From Flavobacterium flabelliforme (GTDB lineage Bacteria > Bacteroidota > Bacteroidia > Flavobacteriales > Flavobacteriaceae), in NCBI RefSeq assembly GCF_017948675.1, contig NZ_JAGFBU010000006.1, forward strand, positions 62,001-126,000: a stretch of DNA of 64,000 nucleotides. The letters are read 5' to 3'. A program made the translations under genes and the position numbers. The notes under the pieces were generated by a model, which was not told the DNA's origin, ran no database searches, and was given only the letters and a program-made list of their open reading frames with translations. The stretch's first letter is position 1. Every line of letters starts with the position of its first letter. This document shows positions 16,176-25,354 of this stretch, piece after piece.

Positions 16176-17141
16176 ATGTCTATATTAATATATGCAGAAT
16201 ATGCAGAAGGAAAATTCAAGAAAGTAGCTTTCGAATTAGCCTCATATGCAAAAAAAGTAGCTGAAACATTAGGAACAACTGTTACAGCAGTAACTGTTAA
16301 TGCTGGAGATGTTTCGGAATTATCAAAATACGGTGTGGATAAAGTTTTAAAAGTAAACAATGATAAATTATCTGGATTTACTGCAAAGGCATATGCTGAT
16401 GTAATTAAACAAGCCGCACAAAAAGAAAATGTAAAGCTAGTATTACTATCTTCAACAACTGATAGTGTTTATTTATCTTCTCTTGTTTCCGTAGCGCTAG
16501 AAGCAGGTTACGCTTCAAACGTTGTTGGATTACCTGTATCAACTTCACCATTTCAAGTAAAAAGAAATGCTTTTTCTAATAAAGCGTTTATGATTACTGA
16601 CATCACAACTGATGTTAAAGTTCTTGGATTAGCTAAAAATTCTTATGGGATTTTTGAAAATGCATCTACTTTGACAGAAGAAGATTTCAACCCAACCATT
16701 GGAGAAAATGATTTTGGTGTAAAAGTAGAATCTGTTGAAAAAGTTACTGGAAAAGTATCTATCGCAGATGCAGAAGTTGTAGTTTCAGCAGGACGTGGAT
16801 TAAAAGGTCCTGAGAACTGGGGAATGATAGAAGAATTAGCTACTGTTCTTGGAGCAGCAACAGCTTGTTCTAAACCAGTATCTGATTTGGGTTGGAGACC
16901 TCACGGAGAACACGTAGGACAAACAGGAAAGCCTGTTGCAGCAAACTTATATATAGCGATTGGTATTTCAGGAGCTATTCAACACATTGCAGGAATCAAC
17001 TCTTCTAAAGTAAAAGTTGTTATCAATAGCGACCCAGAAGCACCTTTCTTTAAAGTTGCAGACTACGGAATTGTAGGAGATGCATTTGAAATCGTACCTC
17101 AATTAATTGAAAAATTAAAGGCTTTTAAAGCGCATAACTAG
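16176..17141 (+). CDS. etfA: Electron transfer flavoprotein, alpha subunit
   Basis: The FAD-binding subunit of ETF. The C-terminal FAD domain is intact: SAGRGLKGPENWGMIEELA near residue 205, GWRPHGEHVGQTGKPV near residue 240, and AIGISGAIQHIAGI with NSDPEAPFFKVADYGIVGD near residues 260-300. The 321-residue length is usual. It is translated from the same unit as etfB. The 123-base gap contains short repeats of the AAATCTAAAAT type (16133-16171) but no terminator. Transcription ends at the hairpin at 17164-17217. Confidence 0.96.
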   Translation: MSILIYAEYAEGKFKKVAFELASYAKKVAETLGTTVTAVTVNAGDVSELSKYGVDKVLKVNNDKLSGFTAKAYADVIKQAAQKENVKLVLLSSTTDSVYLSSLVSVALEAGYASNVVGLPVSTSPFQVKRNAFSNKAFMITDITTDVKVLGLAKNSYGIFENASTLTEEDFNPTIGENDFGVKVESVEKVTGKVSIADAEVVVSAGRGLKGPENWGMIEELATVLGAATACSKPVSDLGWRPHGEHVGQTGKPVAANLYIAIGISGAIQHIAGINSSKVKVVINSDPEAPFFKVADYGIVGDAFEIVPQLIEKLKAFKAHN

Positions 17142-17163
17142 TCGTTACAATAAAACAGTTTTA

Positions 17164-17217
17164 ATGCTATCTAAAAATAAGATATTTGTATCTTTGCGTT
17201 TAGATAGCATTTTTTTT
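17164..17217 (+). terminator. etfBA terminator with a promoter element in its loop
   Basis: ATGCTATCTAAA (17164-17175) pairs perfectly with TTTAGATAGCAT (17199-17210) and is followed by seven T. The 23-base loop contains TATCTTTG (17189-17196), a perfect TAnnTTTG element pointing to the bifunctional nuclease gene. Terminator and promoter are thus nested. Confidence 0.8.
17189..17196 (+). promoter_or_regulatory. Promoter -7 element TATCTTTG for the bifunctional nuclease gene
   Basis: This consensus element lies inside the loop of the etfBA terminator, 68 bases before the ATG at 17264. GATATTTG just upstream is a weaker alternative. Confidence 0.5.
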
Positions 17218-17263
17218 GCAATCTGTTTTTTTAAAGTATTCGGTAATTACCATTACAACATCT

Positions 17264-17893
17264 ATGAGCTTAGTTAAATTATCTATAAAAGGAATTTCTT
17301 ACAGTCAGACTCAAAACGGAGCCTATGCTTTGATATTGAATGAAGTTGACGGCGAACGTAAGTTACCAATCGTTATCGGCGCTTTTGAAGCACAATCTAT
17401 TGCAATTGCCTTAGAAAAAGAGATAAAGCCACCACGCCCACTAACGCATGATCTTTTTAAAAATTTTGCAGAGCGGTTTGATATTGTTGTAAAACAAGTG
17501 ATCATTCATAAATTAGTTGATGGAGTTTTTTACTCGAGTATAATTTGCGAAAGAGATAAAATAGAAGAGATCATTGATGCTCGTACATCCGATGCGATAG
17601 CTTTAGCATTACGCTTTAACGCTCCTATTTTTACCTACAAAAACATTCTTGACAAAGCTGGGATTTACTTAAAAACTAATCCTTTAGACCCAAACAAAGA
17701 CACTCAAGAATTAGATGATGTTCTTTCCAATCCAGACACTTTTGGTCGTGAAGAAGAAAGCAATCAATCTGGACATACGTATTCTAAACATACGCTGCAG
17801 GAATTAAATGAATTATTGGATCAAGCTGTTTCACATGAGGATTATGAAAAGGCCGCCAAAATTAGAGACGAAATTTCTAAAAGAGAACTTTAA
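17264..17893 (+). CDS. Bifunctional nuclease family protein with UVR domain
   Basis: The N-terminal half is a bifunctional nuclease (DUF151) domain: GAYALILNEVDGERKLPIVI, GAFEAQSIAIALE and DARTSDAIALALRF. The C-terminal 35 residues form a UvrB/UvrC-type UVR motif (LNELLDQAVSHEDYEKAAKI), a coiled-coil interaction element. The family is linked to DNase/RNase activity and DNA damage responses in plants and bacteria, but its exact role here is unknown. The start was set at the ATG giving MSLVKLSIKGISYSQ, 209 residues. The 16-codon upstream extension begins inside the terminator T-run and is unlikely. Confidence 0.9.
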   Translation: MSLVKLSIKGISYSQTQNGAYALILNEVDGERKLPIVIGAFEAQSIAIALEKEIKPPRPLTHDLFKNFAERFDIVVKQVIIHKLVDGVFYSSIICERDKIEEIIDARTSDAIALALRFNAPIFTYKNILDKAGIYLKTNPLDPNKDTQELDDVLSNPDTFGREEESNQSGHTYSKHTLQELNELLDQAVSHEDYEKAAKIRDEISKREL

Positions 17894-17981
17894 TGGCTTT
17901 TTTTTAGTTTAAAAAAAGCAATATATAAAGCGATTTTTCAATAGATATCAAATTAAATACTACTACGTACCTACCAATAAT

Positions 17982-18806
17982 ATGAAACAATATTTAGATT
18001 TAGTACAGCATGTAATGGACAATGGTTGTCAAAAAGGAGACCGAACGGGCACGGGAACAAAAAGTGTTTTTGGTTACCAAATGCGTTTTGACTTGAGCAA
18101 AGGATTTCCGATGGTTACCACTAAAAAATTACATCTAAAATCTATTATTTATGAATTGCTTTGGTTCCTTAAAGGAGATACCAATATTAAATATCTTCAA
18201 GAAAATGGAGTGAAAATTTGGGATGCTTGGGCTGATGCCAATGGAGATTTAGGACCAGTTTATGGTCATCAATGGCGCAATTGGAATAGCGAAGAAATTG
18301 ATCAAATCTCTGACTTAATTACAGAGTTAAAAAACAATCCTAACAGTCGTAGAATGTTAGTTTCAGCTTGGAATCCTTCTGTTTTACCAGACACTACTAA
18401 GTCTTTTGAAGAAAATGTAGCCAATAACAAAGCAGCTTTACCTCCTTGTCATGCGTTTTTTCAATTTTATGTTTCTGAAGGAAAATTATCCTGCCAATTA
18501 TACCAACGAAGTGCTGACATTTTTTTAGGAGTTCCTTTCAACATTGCATCTTATGCGTTATTAACTATGATGATCGCTCAGGTTTGCGACTTACAACCCG
18601 GAGAATTTATTCATACTTTTGGCGATGCACACATTTACAACAATCATTTTGAACAGCTAGAATTGCAATTGTCTCGTGAGCCAAAACCATTACCTAAAAT
18701 GATTTTGAACCCAGAGATAAAAAATATTTTCGATTTTGATTTCGAAGACTTTACTCTAGAAGGCTATGATCCTCACCCAGCTATAAAAGGAAATGTAGCC
18801 GTATAA
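17982..18806 (+). CDS. thyA: Thymidylate synthase
   Basis: The cytoplasmic enzyme converts dUMP to dTMP using methylene-tetrahydrofolate and yields dihydrofolate. Catalytic Cys156 sits in [12 protein letters not shown], followed by the dUMP-binding [17 protein letters not shown] segment and [30 protein letters not shown] near residue 21 carries the phosphate-binding Arg. The protein is 274 residues. It lies upstream of a 2TM-domain gene and folA, which recycles the dihydrofolate made here. A 268-base gap with two hairpins separates thyA from the next gene. Confidence 0.98.
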   Translation: MKQYLDLVQHVMDNGCQKGDRTGTGTKSVFGYQMRFDLSKGFPMVTTKKLHLKSIIYELLWFLKGDTNIKYLQENGVKIWDAWADANGDLGPVYGHQWRNWNSEEIDQISDLITELKNNPNSRRMLVSAWNPSVLPDTTKSFEENVANNKAALPPCHAFFQFYVSEGKLSCQLYQRSADIFLGVPFNIASYALLTMMIAQVCDLQPGEFIHTFGDAHIYNNHFEQLELQLSREPKPLPKMILNPEIKNIFDFDFEDFTLEGYDPHPAIKGNVAV

Positions 18807-18855
18807 AGTATTTTTTGTACAAAAAATTACTTTTCATTATTTTGAATTTTCAAAA

Positions 18856-18909
18856 CATTTTCAATCCATTTTTGAAAATGAGTTTCTATTATTTATTAAA
18901 TAAATAGAA
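18856..18909. repeat. Two A/T-rich hairpins downstream of thyA
   Basis: CATTTTCAA (18856-18864) pairs with TTGAAAATG (18872-18880), and TTCTATT (18884-18890) pairs with AATAGAA (18903-18909). They may jointly end thyA transcription, but neither has a proper U-tract. Confidence 0.4.
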
Positions 18910-19074
18910 TAATGTAATGCAATAAAGTAAAAATTCAGTTTTTTGGTTGATAAATATAAAATCCTTAGTTCTATTAAAACCAATTATAGGCTTATCAATC
19001 CAAATTAAATAATCTTAAATCATTTCTGCAACTTCCCAAAATAAATTTTATCTTTATAAACTAAAATCAAATCG

Positions 19075-19416
19075 ATGGAAAAAGAAGTACATGAACAATA
19101 TGAATATGCCCGAAGAAGGATAAAGCAAAAAAAGAGATTATATTTCCATTTTGTCGTTTTCGTTTTAGGAAGTTTATTATTATTTCTTGGACATCAATTC
19201 TTAAATAGTAATGTAGTCTCTGACTGGTACCAATGGATAATTGCTGTATGGCTGTTTTTATTCCTTCTTCATTTTATAAAAATATTTATAACTGATCGAT
19301 TCATGAATAAATACTGGGAAAGAGATCAAATTGATAGATTAGTAGCTTTACAACAAAAGAAAATAGAGCAATTAAAGTTAAAAATAGAGAGTGACGAACC
19401 TAATAATAGCATCTAA
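19075..19416 (+). CDS. 2TM domain-containing protein
   Basis: A 113-residue inner-membrane protein. Charged N-terminal helix (YEYARRRIKQKKRLYFHF), two transmembrane segments (about residues 24-42 and 53-72), and a charged C-terminal helix. This is the arrangement of the 2TM (two-transmembrane) family common in Flavobacteria. Function is unknown. It ends two bases before folA and is surely co-transcribed with it. A near-consensus TATCTTTA lies at 19049-19056. Confidence 0.85.
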   Translation: MEKEVHEQYEYARRRIKQKKRLYFHFVVFVLGSLLLFLGHQFLNSNVVSDWYQWIIAVWLFLFLLHFIKIFITDRFMNKYWERDQIDRLVALQQKKIEQLKLKIESDEPNNSI

Positions 19417-19418
19417 TT

Positions 19419-19901
19419 ATGATTACAATGATTGCGGCGGCGGGCGAAAATAATGCTTTAGGAAAAGATGGTAAAATAGTTTGGCACTTGCCCAATGATT
19501 ATAAAAGATTTAGGAGACTTACAACTGGACATCATATTATAATGGGTCGTAAAACTTACGAGAGTCTTCAAAAACCATTACCTAATAGAAAGCATATCAT
19601 AATTACAAGACAAAAAGACTATAAAGCAGAAGATTGCATTGTGGTTGACACGATTGAAAAAGCTTTAGAAGCATGTCCAAAAGAGGAAGATTCATTTATA
19701 ATAGGAGGTGGAGAAATTTATACAATTGGAATTTCTTATGCTGACAAAATCGAACTAACTAGAGTTCATGGCAGTTTTGAAGCAGATGCTTATTTTCCTG
19801 AAATTGACAAAACAGAATGGAAATTAGAAAAATCTGAATTCAATAAAAAAGATGATTTTCATAAATATGAATACACCTATGAAACTTATCTTAGAGAATA
19901 A
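19419..19901 (+). CDS. folA: Dihydrofolate reductase
   Basis: NADPH-dependent reduction of dihydrofolate to tetrahydrofolate, closing the thymidylate cycle with ThyA. The 160-residue protein has MIAAAGENNALGKDGKIVWH at the N-terminus with the catalytic acidic residue in HLPNDYKRF, then IIMGRKTYESL and the NADPH-site IIGGGEIYTIGISYADKIEL. One oddity is KIVWHLP where many bacterial enzymes have LPWHLP, a conservative change next to the folate pocket. It is followed by a strong terminator. Confidence 0.97.
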   Translation: MITMIAAAGENNALGKDGKIVWHLPNDYKRFRRLTTGHHIIMGRKTYESLQKPLPNRKHIIITRQKDYKAEDCIVVDTIEKALEACPKEEDSFIIGGGEIYTIGISYADKIELTRVHGSFEADAYFPEIDKTEWKLEKSEFNKKDDFHKYEYTYETYLRE

Positions 19902-19903
19902 AA

Positions 19904-19935
19904 CAAAAAAACATCCTTTGCAGGATGTTTTTTTT
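19904..19935. terminator. Bidirectional terminator after folA
   Basis: AAACATCCT pairs with AGGATGTTT around a four-base loop, with A-run before and T-run after. It serves folA and the convergent gene at 19958. Confidence 0.9.
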
Positions 19936-19957
19936 GACCAATGATTTAAGATACGAG

Positions 19958-20275
19958 TTACTCTTGAAAGTTAATTTGATAAAATAACATAAATATCACA
20001 AACACTAATAGCACTCCAGAAATGAAGGTTATCAGGTTTGCAACTCTTTGAGAGTACATCTCAAAAAAGCCTTTAATACCAAATACCACGAAGGTACTAA
20101 AGACGAAAAAAATTAAAATTTCCAAAAACAAATTTAATCCTAAGAACGTGTGTTGCGTTGTAAATAAAATACTGGGATGTAACACAGTATTCTCAAAAAA
20201 ACTCACAAGAATAAATGAGATAATTAACGCTAAAACTATCCATTTAATTTGGCTCATTGTTTCTTTTTTAATCAT
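19958..20275 (-). CDS. Small integral membrane protein (105 aa), unknown
   Basis: Three hydrophobic segments are evident (about residues 10-30, 42-66 and 78-100), with little soluble sequence. An ATG at codon 7 (MSQIKWIVLAL) is an equally good start. I do not recognise a family. It stands alone, transcribed away from menG and toward folA. Confidence 0.65.
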   Translation of the reverse strand: MIKKETMSQIKWIVLALIISFILVSFFENTVLHPSILFTTQHTFLGLNLFLEILIFFVFSTFVVFGIKGFFEMYSQRVANLITFISGVLLVFVIFMLFYQINFQE

Positions 20276-20472
20276 TTAAAAGGTCTACTATTATTGTCAC
20301 AAATGTGGATATTATAATTTGGAGTTACAATACCCACTTTTAGTGATATTTCTAACAATACCCCTTCATCCTGTTTAAATTATTTATTTTGAACCTATAA
20401 AAAAGTAAATCTCAACCCAAATTATTCTTCATTCTATTTCCTGAAACTCATTTTAAGTTTATGAAGATTACC

Positions 20473-20480
20473 TATATTTG
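20473..20480 (+). promoter_or_regulatory. menG-porT promoter, -7 element TATATTTG
   Basis: Perfect TAnnTTTG match 15 bases before the menG start codon, so the transcript has a very short leader. Confidence 0.65.
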
Positions 20481-20494
20481 TACAAATAAAAAAA

Positions 20495-21226
20495 ATGTCT
20501 GAAAAAATAACTCCGTATAAAGATTCAGCCTTAGGCAAAAAAGAGCAAGTTGCACAAATGTTTGATACCATTTCTGGAAATTATGACAATTTAAATCGTG
20601 TCATTTCTTTTGGAATTGATTTGAAATGGCGCAAAAAAGTTTTGAATATAGTAAGCAAATCCAATCCCAAACAAATTTTAGATATTGCTACTGGAACAGG
20701 TGATTTAGCTATATTGATGGCACAAACTAATGCTGAAAAAATCATTGGTCTAGACATCTCCGCAGGAATGCTTGACGTTGGCAAGAAAAAAATTGCTTCA
20801 AAAAATCTTTCTAATACAATTGATATGGTTTTAGGCGATTCTGAAAACATGCCTTTTGATGACAATTATTTCGACGCTATAACAGTTGCTTTTGGGGTAA
20901 GAAACTTTGAAAACTTAGAAAAGGGTTTAAGCGAGATTTTAAGAGTTTTAAAACCAAATGGAGTTTTTGTAATTTTAGAAACCTCTGTTCCTGAAAAAAC
21001 CCCTTATAAACAAGGATATAATTTTTACAGCAAAAATATTCTGCCAATAATAGGAAAATTATTTTCTAAGGACGATGTTGCTTATGGCTATTTATCCGAA
21101 TCTGCAGCTGCATTTCCTTATGGCGAAGCACTGAACAATATTTTAAGAAAAATTGGGTTTATAGATGTAGTTGCGTTACCACAAACTTTTGGCGTTGCTA
21201 CAATTTATTCAGCTTCTAAAAAATAA
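20495..21226 (+). CDS. ubiE: Demethylmenaquinone methyltransferase (UbiE/MenG)
   Basis: SAM-dependent C-methylation in the last step of menaquinone synthesis. The 243-residue protein begins with the family signature ([20 protein letters not shown], then [11 protein letters not shown]), has the SAM motif [13 protein letters not shown] near residue 65, and [16 protein letters not shown] near residue 128. In a menaquinone-using Bacteroidota only the menaquinone reaction is expected. It is directly followed by a PorT-like gene one base after the stop codon. Confidence 0.95.
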   Translation: MSEKITPYKDSALGKKEQVAQMFDTISGNYDNLNRVISFGIDLKWRKKVLNIVSKSNPKQILDIATGTGDLAILMAQTNAEKIIGLDISAGMLDVGKKKIASKNLSNTIDMVLGDSENMPFDDNYFDAITVAFGVRNFENLEKGLSEILRVLKPNGVFVILETSVPEKTPYKQGYNFYSKNILPIIGKLFSKDDVAYGYLSESAAAFPYGEALNNILRKIGFIDVVALPQTFGVATIYSASKK

Positions 21227-21227
21227 T

Positions 21228-21941
21228 ATGAAAAAAACATTTGCAATACTTTTTTTTCTGCTCCTTCTAAACGGATATGCTCAAGGTTCGAAAAACATCT
21301 TTAGCAAAGATCCTATCATAAATTTGGAAAACTTTCAACAAAAGAAAATCTATTATGGTTTTTATTTAGGATTCAATTCTTATGATTTTAAAATTGACTA
21401 TAAAACAGAAACACCTGATATATTAGTCAAAAAAACAACGGGTTTTAATGTAGGAATTATTGCTGATGTAAAACTTCAAGAATACATAAATTTACGATTT
21501 GAACCCGGATTGTATTATACTAAAAGAGAATTGAACTTTCCTGCAAATCCTAATTTTACTAAAAACAGTGACGCGCTTAGAGAAGTTAACAGCACTTATA
21601 TACACTTTCCTTTGTTGCTAAAATTTTCTTCTTTAAGAACCGGAAACATTCGGCCTTATGCTTTAGGAGGAGTTTCTGCTACGCTAAACTTATCTAGTAA
21701 TGCAAAAATACTTGATGACAATTTAGAGCAACGTTTTAGAGTAAAATCCTGGACTCCTAATTATGAATTGGGATTTGGTATTGATCTCTTTTCAGAATAT
21801 TTTATATTTTCGCCTTCTATTAGAGGTGTTTTTGGATTAAATGACGAACTTATTCGAGATAAAGATCCCAATAGTCCTTGGACTGGCAACATAGATTCGA
21901 TGAAAACTCGTGCTATTTTCATCAATTTTACTTTCCACTAA
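21228..21941 (+). CDS. porT: PorT-family outer-membrane protein, probable T9SS component
   Basis: Signal peptide (MKKTFAILFFLLLLNGYAQ) followed by an outer-membrane barrel of about 215 residues: YGFYLGFNSYDFKIDY, RFEPGLYYTKREL, PYALGGVSATLNLS, and a C-terminal strand ending INFTFH. This fits PorT/SprT, needed for type IX secretion and gliding, which in Flavobacteria is found downstream of ubiE as I recall. The start is the ATG one base after ubiE; a longer frame overlapping ubiE was rejected. It is co-transcribed with ubiE. General porin-family relatives are the alternative. Confidence 0.78.
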   Translation: MKKTFAILFFLLLLNGYAQGSKNIFSKDPIINLENFQQKKIYYGFYLGFNSYDFKIDYKTETPDILVKKTTGFNVGIIADVKLQEYINLRFEPGLYYTKRELNFPANPNFTKNSDALREVNSTYIHFPLLLKFSSLRTGNIRPYALGGVSATLNLSSNAKILDDNLEQRFRVKSWTPNYELGFGIDLFSEYFIFSPSIRGVFGLNDELIRDKDPNSPWTGNIDSMKTRAIFINFTFH

Positions 21942-21963
21942 AAATTATTAAGAATACTTTCAG

Positions 21964-22692
21964 TTAATTTCCTCGACTAAATTCACTCAAAATTATTGCC
22001 GTTGCTGTGGCAACATTCAAACTTTCTGTTTTTTGAAGACTTCCAAAACGTGGTATTGTAAGTCGGTTTTGAACTAATTTTTCGAGTGTCTCAGAAATCC
22101 CATTAGCTTCATTACCCATAATAATTATTCCTTGCTGTGGCAAAATAGACTTGTATATATTTTGACCGTTCATAAAAGTTCCAAAAATAGGCAATTGAGT
22201 CTGTTGCAAATAACTATTCAAATCCGTATAATTTACATTAACTCTAGCTATAGAACCCATAGTAGCCTGCACAACTTTAGGATTAAAGTAATCAACGGTC
22301 TCGTTTGAGCATACAATTTGCTGAATACCAAACCAATCACACAAACGCATTATGGTTCCTAAATTACCCGGATCCCGAATAGAATCGAGTACAACAATTA
22401 AACCTGTAGCAATAATTGATTTCTCTAAAGGCATCTTAAAAACTGCTAAACACGAATTTGGTGTTGCTAATGCACTGATCTTTTTTAAATCATTTTCGTC
22501 TATAATAGATTTATTATTATTAGAAACTTCTGGAAAATCATTTTGTGTAGAATACAAATGCTCCAATTCAAAATTAGAATCCAATAATTCTTGAATCCCT
22601 TTTACACCTTCGGCAAAAAATAATTTATTGGCATATCTATATTTTTTTTGCTGTAAACTCGTTATAAGTTTTATTTGGTTTTTACTAACCAT
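21964..22692 (-). CDS. TrmH/SpoU-family RNA 2'-O-methyltransferase
   Basis: SAM-dependent methylation of ribose in tRNA or rRNA. It starts MVSKNQIKLITSLQQKKYRY and shows the SpoU substrate-binding N-terminal domain (residues 1-90). The knotted SPOUT core follows, with DSIRDPGNLGTIMRLCDWFG, IIMGNEANGISE and IPRFGSLQKTESLNVATATA. These three motifs are diagnostic. The 242-residue start was chosen; a 56-codon upstream extension runs through the divergent tamL start region and is not plausible. The exact target nucleotide cannot be told from sequence. Confidence 0.93.
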   Translation of the reverse strand: MVSKNQIKLITSLQQKKYRYANKLFFAEGVKGIQELLDSNFELEHLYSTQNDFPEVSNNNKSIIDENDLKKISALATPNSCLAVFKMPLEKSIIATGLIVVLDSIRDPGNLGTIMRLCDWFGIQQIVCSNETVDYFNPKVVQATMGSIARVNVNYTDLNSYLQQTQLPIFGTFMNGQNIYKSILPQQGIIIMGNEANGISETLEKLVQNRLTIPRFGSLQKTESLNVATATAIILSEFSRGN

Positions 22693-22701
22693 AAAATAAT
22701 G

Positions 22702-22709
22702 TACTTTTG
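22702..22709 (+). promoter_or_regulatory. tamL promoter, -7 element TACTTTTG
   Basis: Perfect TAnnTTTG match, 20 bases before the TTG start codon and inside the 37-base divergent spacer with the RNA methyltransferase gene. Confidence 0.6.
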
Positions 22710-22729
22710 AATTAAATATTTTAGAACAC

Positions 22730-25297
22730 TTGAAAAAAACTTCCACAAAAATAACTGCATTTATTGTAATTGCAATACTAATTTCTGCATGTAACGCTGT
22801 AAAAAGAGTTCCAGCAGATAAATTATTGCTCACCAAGAATGAAATTAGTGTAAATAACAAAGCAATAAAGGAGGAAATTGTTTTTAATCAGCTGTATCAA
22901 AAACCCAATACAACTTTACTTGGCTATCGCCTGCGTCTAAATCTTTATAATTTAGCCAATTTAAACCCGGATTCAACATATCAGGCCAAGTTTAAAAATA
23001 ATCCAGAAAAATACAAACGGTTATCTAAATGGTTATCTGAAAAACAAGTGAATCGTTTGGGACAATCTTTTTGGTATCACGGAATTCATGATTTTTTGAT
23101 AAAAACGGGCGAGCCACCAGTTATTGTAGATAAAGAAAAGTCGAACAAATCCTTATTAAGGCTTAAATATTATTATTTTAACAATGGTTTTTTTAACGTA
23201 AAAGCAGCTTATCAAATTGATACTATAAACATTCAAAAAGCAAAATTAAAATACGATATTACATTAGGAAACGCTTTCTTTTTAGACACTATCAAAACTT
23301 CTATTACAACTCCAGTTTTAGATTCTTTGTACCAACGCAATAAATTCAATACTTTTTTAAAATCTGGAAATCAATATAAAACAGATGATTTTGAGAATGA
23401 AAGAAACCGTATAACAACGAACTTTAGAAATAATGGCGCTTATTATTTTCAGCCAAATTATGTGACTTTTAATATTGACACGATCAAAAAAGTAAATCAG
23501 GCCAACATCACTTTGATGATAAATAATTATTCCTATCAGGAAAAAGATTCCACTAAAACAGAACCATTTAAGCTATACAAAATAAGCGATGTAAATATTT
23601 ACACTGATTATTCACCAAATAATAGCGGATTGAATATTAATGATAGCGTTTCCTATAAAAACTTTAATTTATACAGTCAGAAAAAATTAAAATACAAACC
23701 AAAAGCTATAACAGATGCTATTTTTATTTATAAAGGTGGAATGTATGCAGATTTCAGGACGGTATTAACAACACGTTATCTAAACAATCTAAAGATTTTT
23801 AATTATCCTTCTATTCAATATGAAGTAGACAAAAGAGATAGTACCGCCCAGTCATTAATCGCTAAAGTATATTTGACTCCGAGAAAAAAATATAGTTTTG
23901 GAACTACATTAGATGTAACCCATTCTAACATTCAAGACTTTGGTATTGGACTAAGTGTTTCTGAGACGATAAGAAATGTATTTAATGGAGCGGAAACACT
24001 TGAACTTGCAGCACGCGGAAACATTGGCTCCTCTAAAGATTTAGCCAATCCAAAAAACAATTTCTTTAATGTATCAGAATATGGAGTAGATTTAAAATTA
24101 AATATCCCAAGGATTCTTATGCCCTTTAACACGGATAAAATTATTCCTAAAAGTATGATTCCTTCTACTCTGATTACGGTTGGTTTTGCAAAACAAAGAA
24201 ATATAGGTCTTGACAAAGAAAATTTTACAGGAGGATTATCATACAATTGGACTCCAAAAATAAATCATACCGCAAGATTTGATCTCTTAAACACACAATT
24301 TGTGCGAAATTTAAATCCTAGAAATTATTTTAATGTTTATAGTTCCTCTTATAGTGCTCTAAATAAAATTAGCAAGGCTTACAATACAAATCCTTCCTAT
24401 TATGACGATGCAGTAAACAGGGATTTACTTATTGAGCAGGGAACTCGCGGATTTACAAACGATGTCCTTTCTGGTAGTGGTATTTTTTTAAAACCTTTGG
24501 AACCTGCTGATTATGAATCTGTAAAAAGTATTGAAGAAAGAAGACTTAGACTAACGGAAAATGATTTCATCTTAGCGACAAGTTTCACTTTTTCAAAAAC
24601 GACAAAGAAGGATTTAAAAGATAACGATTTTTATCTTTTCAAAACTAAGATCGAATCTGCTGGAACCATCTTATCCGCTTTTGCAAATGTTACCAATCAA
24701 AAGAAAAATACGAATGGCAACTATGATATTTTTAATTTAGAATATTCAGAATATGTAAAAACAGAATTTGATTATATTAAGCATTGGGATTTATCCAAAG
24801 AAAATATTATTGCTTTCCGTTCCTTTTTTGGTATTGCAATTCCGTTTGGAAACTCCAATTACATTCCGTTTTCTAGAAGTTATTTTTCTGGAGGATCAAA
24901 TGACAATAGAGCTTGGCAGCCTTATAGTTTAGGTCCAGGAAGCAGCGGTGGTCTTGATGATTTTAATGAAGCTAATATGAAAATTGCTTTAAGCGGAGAA
25001 TATAGGTTTAAAATTGCTGGAAGTCTAAAAGGCGCTATTTTTGCTGATGCAGGTAACATTTGGAACGTGTTAGATAATGTAAAAGACGAAAAGTCAGTTT
25101 TTAAAAATTTTAGCAGTTTAAAAGATATTGCTGTAGGTTCTGGTTTTGGATTGCGCTACGATTTAAGTTTTTTCGTGATTCGATTTGATTTAGGATTTAA
25201 AACGTATAATCCAGGCAAAGAAATGAACGAAAGATGGTTTAAAGAATATAACTTTTCTAAAGCCGTTTTAAATTTTGGAATAAATTATCCATTCTAG
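22730..25297 (+). CDS. tamL: TamA-like outer-membrane assembly lipoprotein (TamL)
   Basis: An Omp85-superfamily protein: lipoprotein signal (ILISACNAVKRVPADK, lipid-anchored Cys at residue 21), a POTRA-rich N-terminal part to about residue 400, and a C-terminal 16-strand barrel. The barrel has GGSNDNRAWQPYSLGPGSSG near residue 725, comparable to the family (V/I)RG(F/Y) signature region, and ends NFGINYPF. The lipid anchor distinguishes TamL of Bacteroidota from proteobacterial TamA; it partners with TamB in outer-membrane assembly. The start codon is TTG, because no ATG is available in frame and the signal peptide begins exactly here. It is transcribed divergently from the TrmH gene. Confidence 0.85.
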   Translation: MKKTSTKITAFIVIAILISACNAVKRVPADKLLLTKNEISVNNKAIKEEIVFNQLYQKPNTTLLGYRLRLNLYNLANLNPDSTYQAKFKNNPEKYKRLSKWLSEKQVNRLGQSFWYHGIHDFLIKTGEPPVIVDKEKSNKSLLRLKYYYFNNGFFNVKAAYQIDTINIQKAKLKYDITLGNAFFLDTIKTSITTPVLDSLYQRNKFNTFLKSGNQYKTDDFENERNRITTNFRNNGAYYFQPNYVTFNIDTIKKVNQANITLMINNYSYQEKDSTKTEPFKLYKISDVNIYTDYSPNNSGLNINDSVSYKNFNLYSQKKLKYKPKAITDAIFIYKGGMYADFRTVLTTRYLNNLKIFNYPSIQYEVDKRDSTAQSLIAKVYLTPRKKYSFGTTLDVTHSNIQDFGIGLSVSETIRNVFNGAETLELAARGNIGSSKDLANPKNNFFNVSEYGVDLKLNIPRILMPFNTDKIIPKSMIPSTLITVGFAKQRNIGLDKENFTGGLSYNWTPKINHTARFDLLNTQFVRNLNPRNYFNVYSSSYSALNKISKAYNTNPSYYDDAVNRDLLIEQGTRGFTNDVLSGSGIFLKPLEPADYESVKSIEERRLRLTENDFILATSFTFSKTTKKDLKDNDFYLFKTKIESAGTILSAFANVTNQKKNTNGNYDIFNLEYSEYVKTEFDYIKHWDLSKENIIAFRSFFGIAIPFGNSNYIPFSRSYFSGGSNDNRAWQPYSLGPGSSGGLDDFNEANMKIALSGEYRFKIAGSLKGAIFADAGNIWNVLDNVKDEKSVFKNFSSLKDIAVGSGFGLRYDLSFFVIRFDLGFKTYNPGKEMNERWFKEYNFSKAVLNFGINYPF

Positions 25298-25311
25298 TCC
25301 TAATTAATTCT

Positions 25312-25319
25312 TATTTTTG
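25312..25319 (+). promoter_or_regulatory. fbaA promoter, -7 element TATTTTTG
   Basis: Perfect TAnnTTTG match 36 bases before the aldolase start codon. Confidence 0.6.
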
Positions 25320-25354
25320 CAAGACTAAAAACTAAACAAACTAAAACAAGTACA

